A stretch of DNA of 64,000 nt from Tomocerus qinae (GCA_020055645.1 CM034550.1:13901001-13965000), one strand, 5' to 3'. Positions 26,144 through 41,466 are shown, numbered from the stretch's first letter. Numbers and translations: made by a program. The notes: generated from the letters alone by a model not told the origin.

Positions 26144-29100
26144 CATAATCGATAGTATGGTCATGTACAAAGATATAAAACATAGAAGAGCAAGGGAAAG
26201 TTTTCGCCTAGTTTCTTTGTAAAACTCAATCATTGAGGTCAGGTCAACGAGCAGATGGCTATTTACGTATAAAAGTACGTACTTATAGTGTATATAAAGA
26301 GGAAATAGTTATATAGGACATTGAGTAGAAGAGTTATTCATGCATATTATAGGTACATAGATTACACGGGTGGTAGTAGTAGTAGACCGGGTATGGGACT
26401 ATTTTTGTGAGTTGGGAAATAAGTTTAGTTTTTAAACCTTAGTCAATGTCCCATCTCTCATCCATGTCTTAAAAAGAATGTATGCTCATAGTTTGAAGAT
26501 ATTTCATACATATTCGTATTTGAGTAGGTATAGATGGAGATAAGTTATAGGAATGTCAATGTCTGTATATTTGGAGAAAACGACGGAGGATGAGTGAGGT
26601 GAAGAATAAATCCAATTTGTAATGTAGACAAGGGGAAGGGACTTGAGCCAAAAAAGACATGACAGCCATGCAGCAAGTTAGCTAGAGAGTTTCTGATAGT
26701 GTTAGGAAGGTAGGTCTATAAGATAGCATCGCTAGGCTTGAGGGAATGTAAGACTTGTCAAGTCTCTCCTACACTATACATCCGTCTATATACGATAAGT
26801 ACTCCAGTCTCCCGAGAATAAAACATAGATATCCATACTTAGCATGCATACTTATATAATATCACACTATTATGTGATATATCGATAGCCTTACAAGAAT
26901 GAACAACTTCTGTACTGTGGAACAGTACATACTAGAAGAACTCTTGACTTGACTTGAGTGGAAAGTCGAGTTTAGCTTTCTTATCATCAGTTTACGTTCA
27001 CTTTGACTTTTCCCTGCCATGTCATCCATGCCAATCTTTTATATATAAACCTATCTAAACAAACAAATTGAAGACTATACTATTTTGCCAAACTTACGAA
27101 ATAATACCCACAGAACAGTTTCACTAGTTTTCTCAGAAAACTTCTCCGGATGAAAATCTCAGTTAGTTCTGATGAATTCTCCGGAATCAGTTTTTAAGGG
27201 AATCGCTCAATTGCAGCTGCATTTTTCTCCCTCTTTGATAACATATCATATATGTCAAGTCAAAGAAATGTGAAAATCTATTTAGATATCGATAATCCTT
27301 TACAGTTGTGCCTAGCAGATTAAGTACCAAAAAGTATTCAGCTAGAATCCAACACGAATGTATGTCAAGAAAAGATTTTTTATAATACCCTACCCTAAAA
27401 TCTCTGTTCAAACAGTATTACTATTCCAATTCATACATCAGAGCTATATAATAATAGTGTCAAGATTCATGAGTCATAGTATCTATGTATTGACAAAAGG
27501 GCTATGCCATGAAGGACACGAGCTTCTATTTAAAAAATGAATTATTTTTTTTGTAATTAAGGGTAAAAGTATAATCGTGGAAGGAAAAGCGATAATTCTT
27601 TGCTGACTTGGGAATATGATCTACTTATCTATTATCTACAGCATGGCAGAGTACTAGAGTGCAGTTGCAACTTTCGAGTGAAAATGAAAGAGTAAAGGAA
27701 GTCATAAAATTCCCAGGACCAATTTCCCTTACGGCAAATGAAAAATGAAATAAAAGTAGATGAATTGCAGTGCGTGGAGTTATATAAATCACAGTTGGCA
27801 AGACTATCTAACATCATAGGGAAAGTGTAAATGTAAGTTGTCTGTGGATTGTCTACTTGCCTTGTTGTTTGAAGGGTTCTCTATCTCAACTGGTATACGT
27901 GACAGTTTGCCTGTTTTCGGAATAGAAAATAGAATTCAATATTCTTGCTTAGTATTACAAGTACTCTTGAAATGGAAAGTAGATCTGTAGATTCAACAGA
28001 AAGAAACTTGTATCTTTTATTGCTTTGATTTGATCCGTTTTATACCTTGGTTTACTCAGAAGAGAGACAAGGTAAATAGTTCATACGTGCACAGTACACA
28101 CAAACATACAGAAATCTATGTATTCCTGGATATACACTCATTCAAATGTCAAAAGAAAGGTAAAGTCGGAAGGAAATAAAATAGAACCTTGCACAGACAA
28201 TGAAAAACACAAAACCCTACCCACTTAGCTCAAACTTGCTTCAAGAAAATAAAGTTTGACTTTACTCTCTAAAAGATATTACTCTTACATACGATAAAAA
28301 AGTCGTTACTTAAACACACAAAGCTGCTACACAGCACTAGAGCCCCAAATCAGTAGATAATACATAATACCAGTTTTAGAACAAGTGGAAAAACGATAAT
28401 ACCTACTTCCCTATATAGTACTTAAGAACAGCATAACACAAGAAAATCCCTCCAGGTTTTCCAATCTTAATATAAAAATGACCAAGGTGAAACCTACACT
28501 TCTTATTGTACATCCTTTACTTAATCCCCTCTCTATAGGACCTTCTTTACCTCGCCATTTGTTTTATAAGCACGGATTTATAGAATAGATACTTAAACAC
28601 AGATCAATCTGTGCAACGGTTTAACCCTCACCGTTTCATCTAAAAATCCGCCTATAACAAAACACTATTGCGAAATACTTTTATATTTACCAACCAAAAT
28701 AAGCATTTGTGTCAGATTAATTTGACCAAGTCATGATGTTTACTAACACTAAAGATTATAATATGGCTTCATAACAGTAATACCTAAGCACATTGTGTAT
28801 AAAACATTATTACCTTCGATTAGACTAATACAAAATTGTCTAAAGAGGAATAAACAACGTTATCTACAGCTTTATGACATTTTACAATTTCACAATCTAA
28901 TAATATTTAATTGGAAAAAAAAATACCTGAGTTTTATTATTTACAGGAATATTCTGAGTTCATAGACTGAGAATCAATGGGTTTCTTAATCGTAAATATT
29001 TCTAGGATTTGTTACAACAAACCTAACCTTTCTTAACTAAGAGACTGCATTATAATAGGGGATGGATGAATGTAATGCAGAGTATACTTGGAAAAATGTG

Positions 29101-32100
29101 CATAATGATGGGCAGTGTCCATTAAAAAGCGATAAAAGAGGAAATATGTAATTTGGAGTGGTGGGTCGTAAGTTAATAGTGATCTGACCTGCATTAGACA
29201 TGATAAATAGTGGCATAACTCTTGCAGTTTAATTCGTGTCTGGTGTAAGAAGGTAAAACTGATGGTGTTAGGTGGAATAATGTATGATAGGGCAATGCTC
29301 TGTTTAATCCCATAAGGACTTATTGCATAGGTACTGGTAACCTACGTGGACATTAAGCATAAGTAGGTATATGTTTTGGGTATTCAGGAGAAGTGTTGAA
29401 TGCAATGCGTAATATATGTTTCTCCATATGGTGGTTTGCTTTGGTTCGGGTGGTTTGGTGCTCCTCTTTCCTTTGAAAGAGTAATTGGGTATGTGTAGTT
29501 TGGGTGACTAGAGGAGCAAACACATTTGGAAGTTTCTTACGGACGAATCGAGCTCATTCGGTTGCATCACGCAAGCTAAAAAGAAAAGGGTCTCACAGAT
29601 ACTATGTATGTAATAGAAAGAAAGTTACACAAAGGGAAAGCATAAGTAATGCAATGGTTTGTGTGAGGGAAACTCATGCTATCATATAATATAGATAATA
29701 TCTTGTACATAACGATAACATAGGCATAAGCATATAGGGAGAAGAATTTTTAGTCCAAGTTTGCGTTTGGCTGAGCAGGGGGAAGATACTCGTCCAAGAA
29801 TAGAAAAGTTTGGCGTGTGGAGAAGAGTGAGTATATGGACTGGAGAACTGGAGAGAAACTCAAAGCTAGCACTAACGTAATGTCATATGATAGAAATACA
29901 CAGAGCACGTCACAATCGATCGACTGCGCGGACCCCCATGCCTCGTTTTCCACAGACTCGGATTCGCCATTTCGCACACACCTGCTAAAGCCTTTTACAC
30001 TACGAAGCATATTAGACTACAGTAGTAGAGTCCAGCAGAAGTCGGGGAGAAGTTGGTTGCTCTGCTGCTGGAGGATATGCACATATCCTAGTACACGTAG
30101 CCTTACGACATGTATACGTCTTTTAGTCGTATGGTTTAGTTTGGGCAGCAAGCGACTCTAATACTAGACAAAGCAGAATTTTACCCAAAGACTGCTCATA
30201 CTTAATACTTACTTTTTCTTTCTGTTTCTACTCCGTAAGTTCACATTGCATTACATTACACACGACTTTTTTTCCATTTCGCCGAATTCACAATAAGCTT
30301 CACTTGTCTCCAGCGAAAGGAGTGAAAGTAAGGAGTAGCTAAAGACGAAAAACAAGAAAAAGTTCACTTGTTTAAACCTGGGCAACTAATATCGTATCAC
30401 TGCACGAGATTCAAACCTTATTTCATCTTACCTGTCTTTTATCTATATAGACTCTACTCTGTGGATATCAAAGTGCTGCTATTATATGTCCAACTATTAT
30501 AATGTGCAGGAGTTGTAGTTAGATTTCTATATACAACTCAAATATAACACCAAGATCAAAAGTATTCCATTCAGTTTCCAAACTCTGTCTGTCTGTCTGT
30601 TTCATCTGGTGTTGCTCCACTTTCTGCACAAACACATTATTCATTCAATCGCGCTAGCAGCACTTCTATTAAATACAATTTCCACAATTGCGCATTGCAA
30701 TCACGTTGACTGCTCATTAGTAACATTATCTTTCACCAATTCATCTCTTAAAAATCCAGCCCACAAAGTGATTCCATTACTTCGCTGAGGATTCCATAAC
30801 AGCAGGTATGAATTTTCCTATTCACTTACTATTCCCTGTAATAATAAGTAAGTATTGTAGTTAAAACTAATAACATGTTACTCAAAGTAATATCAATCAG
30901 CAATAATAATAAACTACATATACCTACTCCGTAGTTCTATATTCTGCTGCAGCTGCTGCTAATTTAATTGCTGAGTCAATCACTTTTATTTGACATAGGG
31001 ATTTCCATATTCCGAACAAATACTCGATTTAATGAGAGTATGCCACGAACTTTCTAATTAATTATTTTTTAATAGAATTGAAATTGAGACACAAAAAAAA
31101 GAAATCCAATTAATAAACTATATCACTGAAGGAAAAGGGACATGACACAAAGACTACAAAGAAAAGTGGCTCTATACCAGATCGATTAATTAATGAGAAT
31201 TGATTTTTTCACATGGATGTGTCAATGTTTCCTTAACGTGTCTATATACAGTATAGAGCTAGTATTAGAACTACAGCTTGATATTATGAAAGGTTAAGGT
31301 AGTGTAAATGTAATAGGAAAACGAGTCCTGAGATGAACATAATATATTTATGGCTGCATTGGTATAGTTTTTATGTATCCTTGCGACAAAACTCTATATA
31401 GCAGCACTTGTGCTCTACGAATTGATTATCTCGTGTTATGTTCAAACAAAAGACACTACGAAGCATGATAGACAGATTGAATTTATATTATTACAATACG
31501 AAGGCTCCTATTCGCATGAAAAGTTGCGGTATTCTAATGTATTGCGGTTGGATGGATTTCCTTATGTTGTATCTATTCATTGCCTGCTCAGCCATTTCCA
31601 GACTCGATAAGACAAATAACATACGCACAACTAACACTATTATTTGCTCCATGATGATAAAACCTCCGTTTTCCTATTCATTCCAGCTGGACTAATAAAA
31701 TTAAAGTCTCCGGCTGTGCAATTCCTTATCTCTTTTTGTCGCTGAGACATTTAAGCACAATAAGTGCTCCCATTCTTAAGGGAATATTATGGGTTAGGCT
31801 ATTAGGTTAGTGCATTTGCTTTCATTGCATTTCTGTCATATTATTTCCAGGAGCATTTACCCATGAATTTTAAGAGCAGACAGAAAACAACATAAGAAAA
31901 GTGTTAAAGTGAATATTTTTTACTGCGTTGTTCGAGAAACTGAATCATATCACGCCCACGCCTTTTACATAGAAGAGATATCGTCTCTTTCACTTACGTC
32001 TTTTAGCTTAGGCAAACAGAGTCACTATGAGATGGTGCGAGACGTGATAAGACTATAGCTTTATAAATTATAAAATAGCTACAGAGACTTTTTTTTCACC

Positions 32101-33782
32101 TGAGCGAGAGAATGTAATAGTTTAGAGTATAGAAGCTGAGGCGACATGAAAATATTTATGTAAAGTGTCGCTCTACTATAATAGAGTAAGGTAGCACCCG
32201 GGTAAAGTATGCATTTCAGGTAAGAGAAAAATTGCCTTATGTCAGTGTAAAAATAGTGCATTGAGTCAAGTGCTTATGTCTCAATATTAAGATAATGCAA
32301 ACGAATGTTGTGCTCAAGCAGTGGATAGTGGCACTTACCATTATCACTCTATAGTACCCGCATTGTTGCATTGCATCACTATCACTGTACTTACATTAAT
32401 GGTGTTTCCCCTCTTACATATACTACCTGTAATGTTTTATTGTTTAAGCAAGTGATGAATAAAACGTATCGAAAGAAAGAGAAGAAACAGCTAACATCTC
32501 ACGATAACATTGTCATATTAAGTCTGGTAATGGAAAATAGGAAAAGCACTTTGAATGAAGTTAGAACCATTATACTAGATATAACATTTCCATTTACTTT
32601 CAAGCATGAGTGGCAAACCGATTTTCAGCCCTGGAGATGAAACGTCCTATTCAGATAATATTGACGTATCTTTAACGTCGTAGACGTAAAAAAGAAAACA
32701 TCTGTATGATTATTATCCTTACCTAGATGTAGTAGAGGGGGATTATACATTGCGCGTGTCGTTATATTTGAGTGTGAGGGATCTTATTGTCATAATAATG
32801 TGGAAGACTCTCAAACAGACAATTTAGGCCAGACAATGGGAAATGTACATAACATGATGATACATATAATACGTCGTTAAAACATTAGAAATGCATTGTG
32901 TCCAAAGTACTTTTCCAGTAAAAGGAAAAGCAAACTCAGAGCCAAAGCAATATACATTACACACTCCAGTTTGTCCACACTCAGCACTAATTTTCCAGTT
33001 GCTGGAAACAGTATAAGATACATAGAAAGAACTAGAAACTAGAGATGGACTGGAGTAAGTGTAGAAGAACATTATTATTCTGTTGTAGGAAATAGCGAGA
33101 GAGAATTGAGCTCATTTATTATTTATTTATCTGCAAAGTGCACTACTTACTTTATTGGTGGCGGTAGAAAAGCCTTGTTTTCCTGTTTTATATCTGTCTT
33201 TTTGGTTGGAAAAGTGTACACATATTTTCTTTTCGTCGAATTTTCGAGATTGTAGCGTAAACGAATGACATTGACATGTAGACGGTGGTAGGCTTAATTA
33301 AATGGATTGTGTCTTGTCTCTGAATCTCTGTCTGTCTACCATAAACAGTTGGATCCTTGGCACTTTGTTTCCCAACTTAAATTCAACATTTTCTCCAGGC
33401 GAAATTCTCGAAAAGCTGCACACAAACCCAGAACGACAGCATCCCACTAGACTAATGGGAAGAACAACGAAAATATAAAACGTGGCAAACAGAACTTTCT
33501 CGTTGAGTTATTTTCCTTGTTAGCTTTTCAGTTTTCACTAACTAGCTCCTCACCGCACTTTTCCCGGAAAATCGAGGAAAATGTAGCACAGTGTAAATTC
33601 TACCTTCTAAATAATTTACTCCAACGACGCTGCAAAGGAAATGAGTTTCAGGTAGTGAAATTGGTAGGAAAAGCGACAATGACACTAACAACTGTTTTAA
33701 TTGTAGCAAAGTGAAGCAGTGCACAGAAAAATGTCCCGGGAAAATTTAAAATAGCACTAATCATAATGTTAATTTTTTAGGT
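26144..33782. other. Large gene-poor intergenic region
   Basis: About 7.6 kb without a supported protein gene. Open frames near 27187-27540, 29504-30161, 31410-31695 and 32371-33072 are short, overlap on opposite strands or lack splice partners and domains. A (CTGT)n microsatellite lies near 30586-30602. The end of the region must contain the rab3 upstream untranslated exon, since rab3's ATG sits two bases after a splice acceptor. Confidence 0.5.
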
Positions 33783-36495
33783 ATGGCAGGTGGAGGTGAG
33801 AAGTGGGGTGGTGGTGGTGGCGGAGGAGGAGGAGGTGGAGGAGGAGGAAAAGATGCAGCAGACCAAAACTTTGATTACATGTTCAAGCTTTTGATAATTG
33901 GAAATAGCAGTGTTGGGAAAACATCATTTTTGTTTCGTTACGCTGATGACTCGTTCACATCCGCATTTGTGTCCACCGTTGGAATCGACTTCAAAGTTAA
34001 AACTGTATTTCGACAAGACAAAAGGGTCAAACTGCAAATTTGGGATACAGCCGGCCAAGAAAGATATCGAACCATCACTACCGCTTATTACAGAGGGGCT
34101 ATGGGTTTCATCCTCATGTACGATATTACTAATGAGGAGTCCTTCAGCAGTGTTCAAGACTGGTAACAACCCAACTATTATTTCTGCTTTCACAGTTTAC
34201 TTTTATTGCATTTACATGCTAATTTCTCAAAGAGAGTTGCCAGTTAGTTTGATTTTCTATGCTGCACTGCTTTCGTTCTTTAGCATCCACTATCTTTCTC
34301 ATTATTATTTATTATAGTCTACTTTGCTCTTCATTACTGCAATTGTTTCCTCCGGCGGACTGTCATCCTGCAATAAGAACCACCCTAGTTCAAATGATAA
34401 TGAAAATGTAGTTTATTTCATTTATGCGCAAGATTACTAGCAGAAGCTACTCTCTTTTTCTGCATTACGGTAAATATTCCTTTTCAGAATAGTCGCACTC
34501 GAGCGAGCGCCTAGGAAATATGCTTGGAATAAGAGAGAAATTGCTTTTCTGCAACCAAGATGAAAGTTTGGCTAATGGAACAGTCAACAGTTCAGAAAGA
34601 TCTAGATATGTATGTACTTTTACCTAATACGGTAGTCTTGCTTTAGAACTTTTCTACGGATTCACCAATATCACTGAATTCTGAGTAGATAGAACCCTCG
34701 ATGCAAACTGTTCAAACTTCTACGTATTATCCAACCTAGCGAAGACTTTCTATGTAATTATGAACTGATTTTCTCCGTTTGTTAATACTATCTTTCATTC
34801 ATTCCCACCCATTGAGACACTAGTTGCAACTTTACAACCTTTAGATATACCAAGAATAATAAATACTGTATAGATTTTGCCGTTACAGTCAACTTTCTAA
34901 CAATCAGGTACCTATCTTTCCTTTCCTAATCCATGTAGTAAGTCAACGCAAAATATTACAAGGTCATTGAAAATAAAAGGTTGCTTAATCACAGTGACTT
35001 TTTAAGGCTTGAAACTTTTTCCAAATTAGAGATTTGCAATAACGCTACCATTCTACTTTGTCTACATTTTGAGTACCATCAGAACTGGGAAAATAATACT
35101 AGCATTACCCACAAAGATATTTCCACTACTGTGATAAAACATCCACCGATATGCCATTTACATTTGCAGTAGTATGTGTGTCTATATTATAATATGCTAT
35201 GTATTTATTTAGAATTTGCAGTGGCATTTTATTATTCAGAATTAAAAAGTAATAATATCTACGTACTATATTTATGTTGTACATTATAAAGTAAAGTTGT
35301 CGAAAGCTTGGAGTATATTGTGAATAAAAATATTTTGGTAGCCTTTATCCGTAAAAATTGAATTGTTATGAATCAAAAGGCTGGAAGCATACCTGTTTTG
35401 AATATAAGTATATTCACGCTTCCTATATTTTAGCTATTAGATGGAATTTGTGTTCACCAAAAATTGTGCAGATATTTCAATAATATAGCTATTTTCCAAG
35501 GCAAGGCTGTATTGAGGTGGGCAATGGGGCAAATGCCCCTCCGAAATCCAAGAAAAGAGGAAATTTTTTCTCAAAATACCAAAAAATTTCGCGCTTCGCG
35601 CGATTTTATGTAATTTTTAGGTTATTTTTGACTCATTTTAGATAAAATAAGCAAAATTTCCCGCGCATAGCGCGATTATATGCCTAATACATATAAGTGT
35701 ATGACGTCATTGCCCCCTCCGAAATCGACTTCTAAATACAGTACTGTTCCCAGGGTATGTGATCAAAATTCGGAAGGGATTATTATAGCCCCAGCATGCT
35801 TGACTCAATTTCGAAAGATAGTAATCCAGCATAAACTCATAACATAATCATGGACATACTACTACTGCTTAACTTCAAAATGATTAGGTATCAGAGGTTT
35901 AATTTCGAAATACGCTAATATTTTACAACAAGCGCATGCGCATTTCAACAAAAAGCAGCAAAGTCCATGGCATAGAAAATAGATACATATTTGCATACAT
36001 ACATGCAACATAGGTACAATCAGCTTTATTTATTTTGATGATTCATAATATTTTGCAGTTTATTTGCTTCTTAAGTAGAAAGAGAGATAAGTATTGGTTG
36101 AAGGTGGGGAATTATGAAGCCACTACTATATGTCGTATATGTTGAAGAAATGAAATGTGATTGTATTGAAAATCAGGGTAACTCAAATCAAGACGTACTC
36201 ATGGGACAATGCGCAAGTGATCCTCGTGGGAAATAAATGTGACATGGAGGACGAGCGAATAATATCATACGAGCGAGGCAAACAACTGGCAGATCAACTG
36301 GGCGTCGAATTCTTTGAGACATCAGCAAAGGAGAACATCAATGTGAAAGCCGTCTTCGAGAGACTCGTTGACATCATTTGTGACAAAATGTCTGAATCCC
36401 TGGACTCTGATCCTACGCTTGCCAACTCCGCGAAAGGAACTAGATTAACAGAAGCAGGAGCAGGGAATCCACAAAACGGATCTTGTCAATGCTAA
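33783..36495 (+). CDS. Rab3: Rab3 small GTPase
   Basis: Synaptic-vesicle and secretory-granule GTPase. Exons 33783-34162 and 36177-36495 join within a Trp codon (QDW) and encode 232 residues. Visible motifs: P-loop GNSSVGKT (about 40-47), switch [13 protein letters not shown], switch [22 protein letters not shown] (diagnostic of Rab3), NKCD and ETSAK for guanine binding, and a C-terminal CQC for double geranylgeranylation. The ATG is two bases after the acceptor TTTTTTAG, so a 5' untranslated intron exists. Odd feature: a run of 14 glycines (about residues 9-22), encoded by mixed GGT/GGC/GGA codons, is inserted between the usual short N-terminus and [13 protein letters not shown]. The intron is about 2.0 kb and holds repeats. 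Confidence 0.97.
33804..33848 (+). repeat. GGN trinucleotide repeat inside rab3 (poly-Gly)
   Basis: Fourteen consecutive glycine codons of mixed GGT/GGC/GGA usage. The interruptions suggest the tract is translated and maintained rather than a fresh expansion. Confidence 0.85.
35520..35730. repeat. Repetitive element in rab3 intron with GCGC palindromes
   Basis: The motif GCCCCTCCGAAATC occurs near both ends in direct orientation (about 35536 and 35711, the second with one extra C). The interior carries CGCGCTTCGCGCG and CCGCGCATAGCGCG, GC-rich palindromes that stand out against the AT-rich intron. Looks like a dispersed repeat or remnant of one. Confidence 0.5.
35874..35970. repeat. Dispersed repeat copy, related to 24427-24570
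   Basis: Contains TTCAAAATGATTAGG, TTTAATTTCGAAATACGCTA and GTCCATGGCATAGA in the same order as the copy at 24427, with an intervening GCGCATGCGCAT palindromic block. Confidence 0.5.
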
Positions 36496-39400
36496 GCTTA
36501 CTTATACGTACTCTCTATCTCTTCATATTCAAATTATATTCTCTATGAAATCTTAATTCACTCTTATACTCAGCTAATTTGAGTCTTTTGTAATAATTCA
36601 TTACTGGTTAATTACTCTCTATTTACTTATTAATGACGAAGAAGCTATTTAAACTCCTTTTTAGAATTGATTACTCCTAATTAGTGTTCGCCTTGTCTTC
36701 CTTCTGTGTGTTTCTTCATTCCTCGTCAGTTTCCCTAATTAGCAAACGTAACGTAAAGTAATTCAATTTGTGCTAATTAACTAGTTTGACAAATCTCAAT
36801 GGTTCCTAGCTTGTGGCCATTCTGGTTTTCGACATTTTATGTGTATTATATACTACCAGAAATGGTATATATATAAATTAATTCGGTTTCAGTGTGCATA
36901 TAATTGTGTACTGATATGCAAAAGAGAAAGCAAAGACGATTACAGAATGGAGGAAGAAAGGTGGGTGTAAATTATTAATATAGTACCTACATATGATGAC
37001 ATAAATACATAAATATAAAATAATAACTATACTAAATCTACTAAAATTATAATCGATACGTCATAACTATTCTATTGTATCTCGATGTGAAATTGCTCCT
37101 TCGTCTAACCTTTCAGAACTCCAATCTAATGCAAAATTCAATATGTCTGCATTAACTATGGGTATAACACAAGTGTTCTACATGATCACTCTCTCAAAAA
37201 AGAAATATCGGAAAATCACTTAACCACATCTAACAATAAGTTACGGTTACAAATTAAATGTTCTCTATTATTCTACCTCCAAACGTTTGATGTGTAGTGC
37301 AACAAACATGACATGAACACTAGGTTCATTTATCATACAGAATGACTATCCTTCAAATGCATATAACTAAATTAGGTATAAAACGAGGCCCAACAAACAA
37401 ATGTAGTTATATCTTCTGTTAACTTATGAAGAAAGTCCTTCCTTACAACTCAAGTGAAGTTAAGACTTTAGCTTCTCTAAATATACCAATATAATTAAGT
37501 GATAACAAAAGCAAAACTTGTTTGTGTGATCGGTCTCTTTTCATCCTTCTGTTATTGATACTAAAACGTAGCTTAACAAAGTGATATATAGGCGTATCTA
37601 CTCAAAAGCGTGATTTTACATCCAAATTTTGTTCTAATGGGAAAGTAGCTAATTCAATTCTTAATTAAAGTACATTAAAAGGCTTTTTTATATACTTTCG
37701 GTGCTAAATCCCAATGATTCTGCTAGAAACCAAATTCAACTTTTTTTCATTCCTAATTTATTATATTTTTTGTAAGAAATCCTGTAGTATAAAATGTACA
37801 TACAAGTAAATATTAGATAGGTATCAAAACACCAAAGCATTCTTAGTACATAAAATTGTGTATATTTATCTCCATGTACAGAAAGACCGTGAATACATTC
37901 CGGGATGCAGAATTAATCCCTTAATTCGTATTACATTTGCTACTTTAATTTACCTAAGGTTAAATATAGAACAGATTACCAACCAAAACTTTGCATCATG
38001 CAATTTAATGAAAGATTCATAGTGAGATTTAATGTAAGCGTGCTGCTGATCGCCGTGAGAGCAAAGAAATGTCGCACATTGTAAAATTCTTCTGATATAT
38101 CCTGTGTGTATTCAAATATTATTTTTAGGGTAATTAGTGTTGCAAAATTAGTATTTTGAGTTATTAAACACATTAAAGTAGATTCTTCATTAGCTAAAAT
38201 AGTAATGCACTCTGCATTATTTTATAGTAGGAATATTTAAGTAGCTTTGTATCTTGTAGATGGTTATATAATTGTGTTTTACGTAATGCAAGCTGAAATG
38301 AGCCAGCAAGAAAGAAATATCCTACGTCACATTCCAATTGTTGTACAGAACACGCATCTGTGTCTTTTCTCCACTCGTGCAGTAAATTCTGTCGTAGTAG
38401 CCCACTGTAGATTTTAGGATGTTGGTAGAGCATGAAATATCGTCATTTTAAGTGTGCGCACTGTAATAGCGTGTATAATATACTATTTCTGTAATGCTAT
38501 CTCTACGATACACTCCACCCACTCCAATCCGTTGTTCAAAATTCCAATCTACTTAAATGAAGTGAATTCTCGTGATGCACTCGAGTAATAAGTGCGAAAT
38601 CGGTGTCTTGTCTATGCCATAGTCTGTCTATCTTCTATTCGAAACAAAACAACTGTGACTTTACATTAGGTACATACAATCTCCACTCCATTCCATTATA
38701 CTGCATTATAAAAATCGTGTCGAATTCGTCTTTAACAATAACATAGTATAATGTATTGTATGGCCAGTGTAAATGTAAACTTCTGACTTACACTACTAAT
38801 TCTGTGTGCAATTAATAAATGTCTCTATAGTTAAGATTGTCAAAAAAAAAGTCAGCTCACACCAAAATTGAAACCAATATCCAATCCACTATTTTTCTTA
38901 TTATTTTACTTATCCAATGATGTATAATACTACTAAAGATCGTTTGTGATTACTTGCATATAGGTGTTGTTATTAGTAGATGTGTATACTAAGGCAATTT
39001 ACCCAAGTACATGTTAAATTAGAATTGTGTGAAGTGATGTGGATAGTATAGACAAATGCATTTGTGGTGCTCGTACAATGTATGTATGCTCCTTCACTAT
39101 ACATTTCGTGTGTAACGTAATGTTAATTAACTGAAGACGTGCACATGCACACACAAAAGATAATACTAATAGGATGTAAATGTAAATCTTGTAATGTGTA
39201 CTCTACTCTATTGTGCTGTGTCCTATACTGTATACATATTGTAATGATGATAATATATCCTGACTTGACTATACTATATAATTATGGTTGTATGAGTATA
39301 CGTCAATCTAATGTGTAAAAGCAATCGAAAGTGTATGTATAAACCTAAATGTAGTAGATACAAATATAATAATATAATAGCTACCTACCTAAATGTAATT

Positions 39401-41466
39401 TATCAAATTGAATTGCTTTGTCAAACTCGCCCACTAACGTTCTGTAATCTTGAATTACATTATACCTATATTTACAATGGCAAAATTCCCAACTTATAGT
39501 CAAAGGGCACAATAAAGTCTGTGCAGATTACGAGAGCGTCAGCAGAGCTATGTTTCGACACAATGTCAATTTGAAGTCGCGGTTCAGGACAATGAGAGAA
39601 TGTAATTAATGTGCAAAGCCTAAGTTTATCTAATTCATGTACCAAAGAATTACTACTATTACTTACTAGAACTTTAACTTGTACTTTGGATGCAAGCTGT
39701 GCAAATGTAAATCGTACTTAACTGTATTCTACTAATTAGGACATATGAAAATTATACCTATCAATTATACAGATTATTCCCTAGCAAGTAAGTATGTACC
39801 CTCTTCAAAATATAGATATACTAAATAAATTACAAATAATTCTTTCGTCAACAATTATTTTTTGCACATTTTAATATTTATATCATTAACATAATATTGT
39901 AGATCATGGTATTCCAATTATATTTAGATGACGATAATTTTGGTTTTAGGTATCTAAACTCCGTGTTCGTCACAAACATATAAACAAATAGGAAAAACAA
40001 CAGAAAGAGGGAAATTGGAGAGTATTCACCGTTTTAATAGCTTGTATAAAGTATAGTGAAAATGTAGTATTTTTGCATGTACATTTTACATAAAGAAAAG
40101 GCATGTGGAAATGTACAGTAGGAACTATACAATTAATTAAGAACGGATCTCATGCTGATTTGCTTTTGTACTTACTGTCAGTCAGATCTTGGAGAGTAAA
40201 TTCAGAGTAAACCAAACACGATCTTCAAAAAAAAAACTTTTATCTCATCACAGTACAGTAGTAGTAGAAAACAATAGGAAGAAAAGTTGGGGAAGAATAG
40301 AAAAATGTAAAACTTGATCCACTTTAGGTCATTCATCTCCCCTTTACACACAATTGGCAGAAGAGACAAGTTTTGGTGTAGAGATGAGAGGAAGAGCATG
40401 TGCAAGCATTTATGTAAATTAGGACAGGTAATACATGAAGCTAAGTTTAAGGCACGGCAAGGTTTAACTTTATTAGTTAAGGCATGGATAGATAAATAGA
40501 TATAGTTAATGTGAGTAGGTAGCCCCTATTAAATAAATTACTCCCAAGTTCATACGTATATCTTTTAATAATATCTTAGGATGTGTATCGTAATAGCATC
40601 TGTTTCCTCTACTAGTTAGATATTTTATGGTCGAAGGCAGTGAGTTCCTTCCTATCGGGATTTTAACTCGTTAAGGATATTTTATTTATTTCCATTTCCA
40701 GTCAAGTCTGAAGACTGAGCCCGGCAGGCTCTTATGTCAGAGCTGTCTACTCTAATGAATTCAATGTATAAAGTTGTAATAGACTGCAACACATGTAATA
40801 ATCCAAAAGAATGTATTGTTATTACTCGTCTGCAAAATGCAAGTCTTTCTTTTATAACGTAATGAGGATTTTTCTCCTATCCAAATACATAAGTATGTTT
40901 TTAAGTGAGAAGTACTACTCTAGTCAATAACAACCGAGTAAGTGCAAGTTTAAGACACAAAGTAGTAGTTATACCTGAAAGAGAATTTAACACTGCATGG
41001 TTATACACTAAACTAAACTTCTGGGATACATTTCAATTTCTGCAAAGGTCTACATACTTTTCCTTTCCTTCCTTCTCATCCTGCTACAAATGAATTACTA
41101 TCAAATAAATTCCAAACCAGAAACACTTCATGTACTTAGGTACACATGCTACAATGTATAATATGTGTATAAAGTATTCGACTAACTTTAGTTAACTATC
41201 TCTAGTTAGTTTCATTTGCAAAACTCATCTCTATGGACCGTAGTATTTTACTTTCGTTTACAGAGTTAACTTTAGGACGAGTGCCAGTGCTCCAAGTTCA
41301 ACTTCCACATTCTTACCATAAATACTCATATTAAATCACTAACTACTCTCCTATTCATAAAAACACTCATTCTTTACATTCCATGTTGTCACTTACCACT
41401 TGTGCCAATCTAACCAGTGCTTAAATTGACACCTTTAAAGTGTCCAGTGATCTATCTGCTAAAAAC
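36496..41466. other. Gene-poor intergenic region
   Basis: About 5 kb between rab3 and the clip protease cluster. It likely includes the rab3 3' untranslated region at its start. No coding frame longer than about 80 codons has support. No RNA gene recognised. Confidence 0.5.

Noticed and set aside
29504..30161. Overlapping open frames on both strands
   Set aside because: No recognisable domain, no splice partners, and frames on opposite strands support each other equally badly.
32824..33072. Small minus-strand frame with several cysteines
   Set aside because: No signal peptide followed by an ordered cysteine pattern, and no promoter block like those of the knottin genes.
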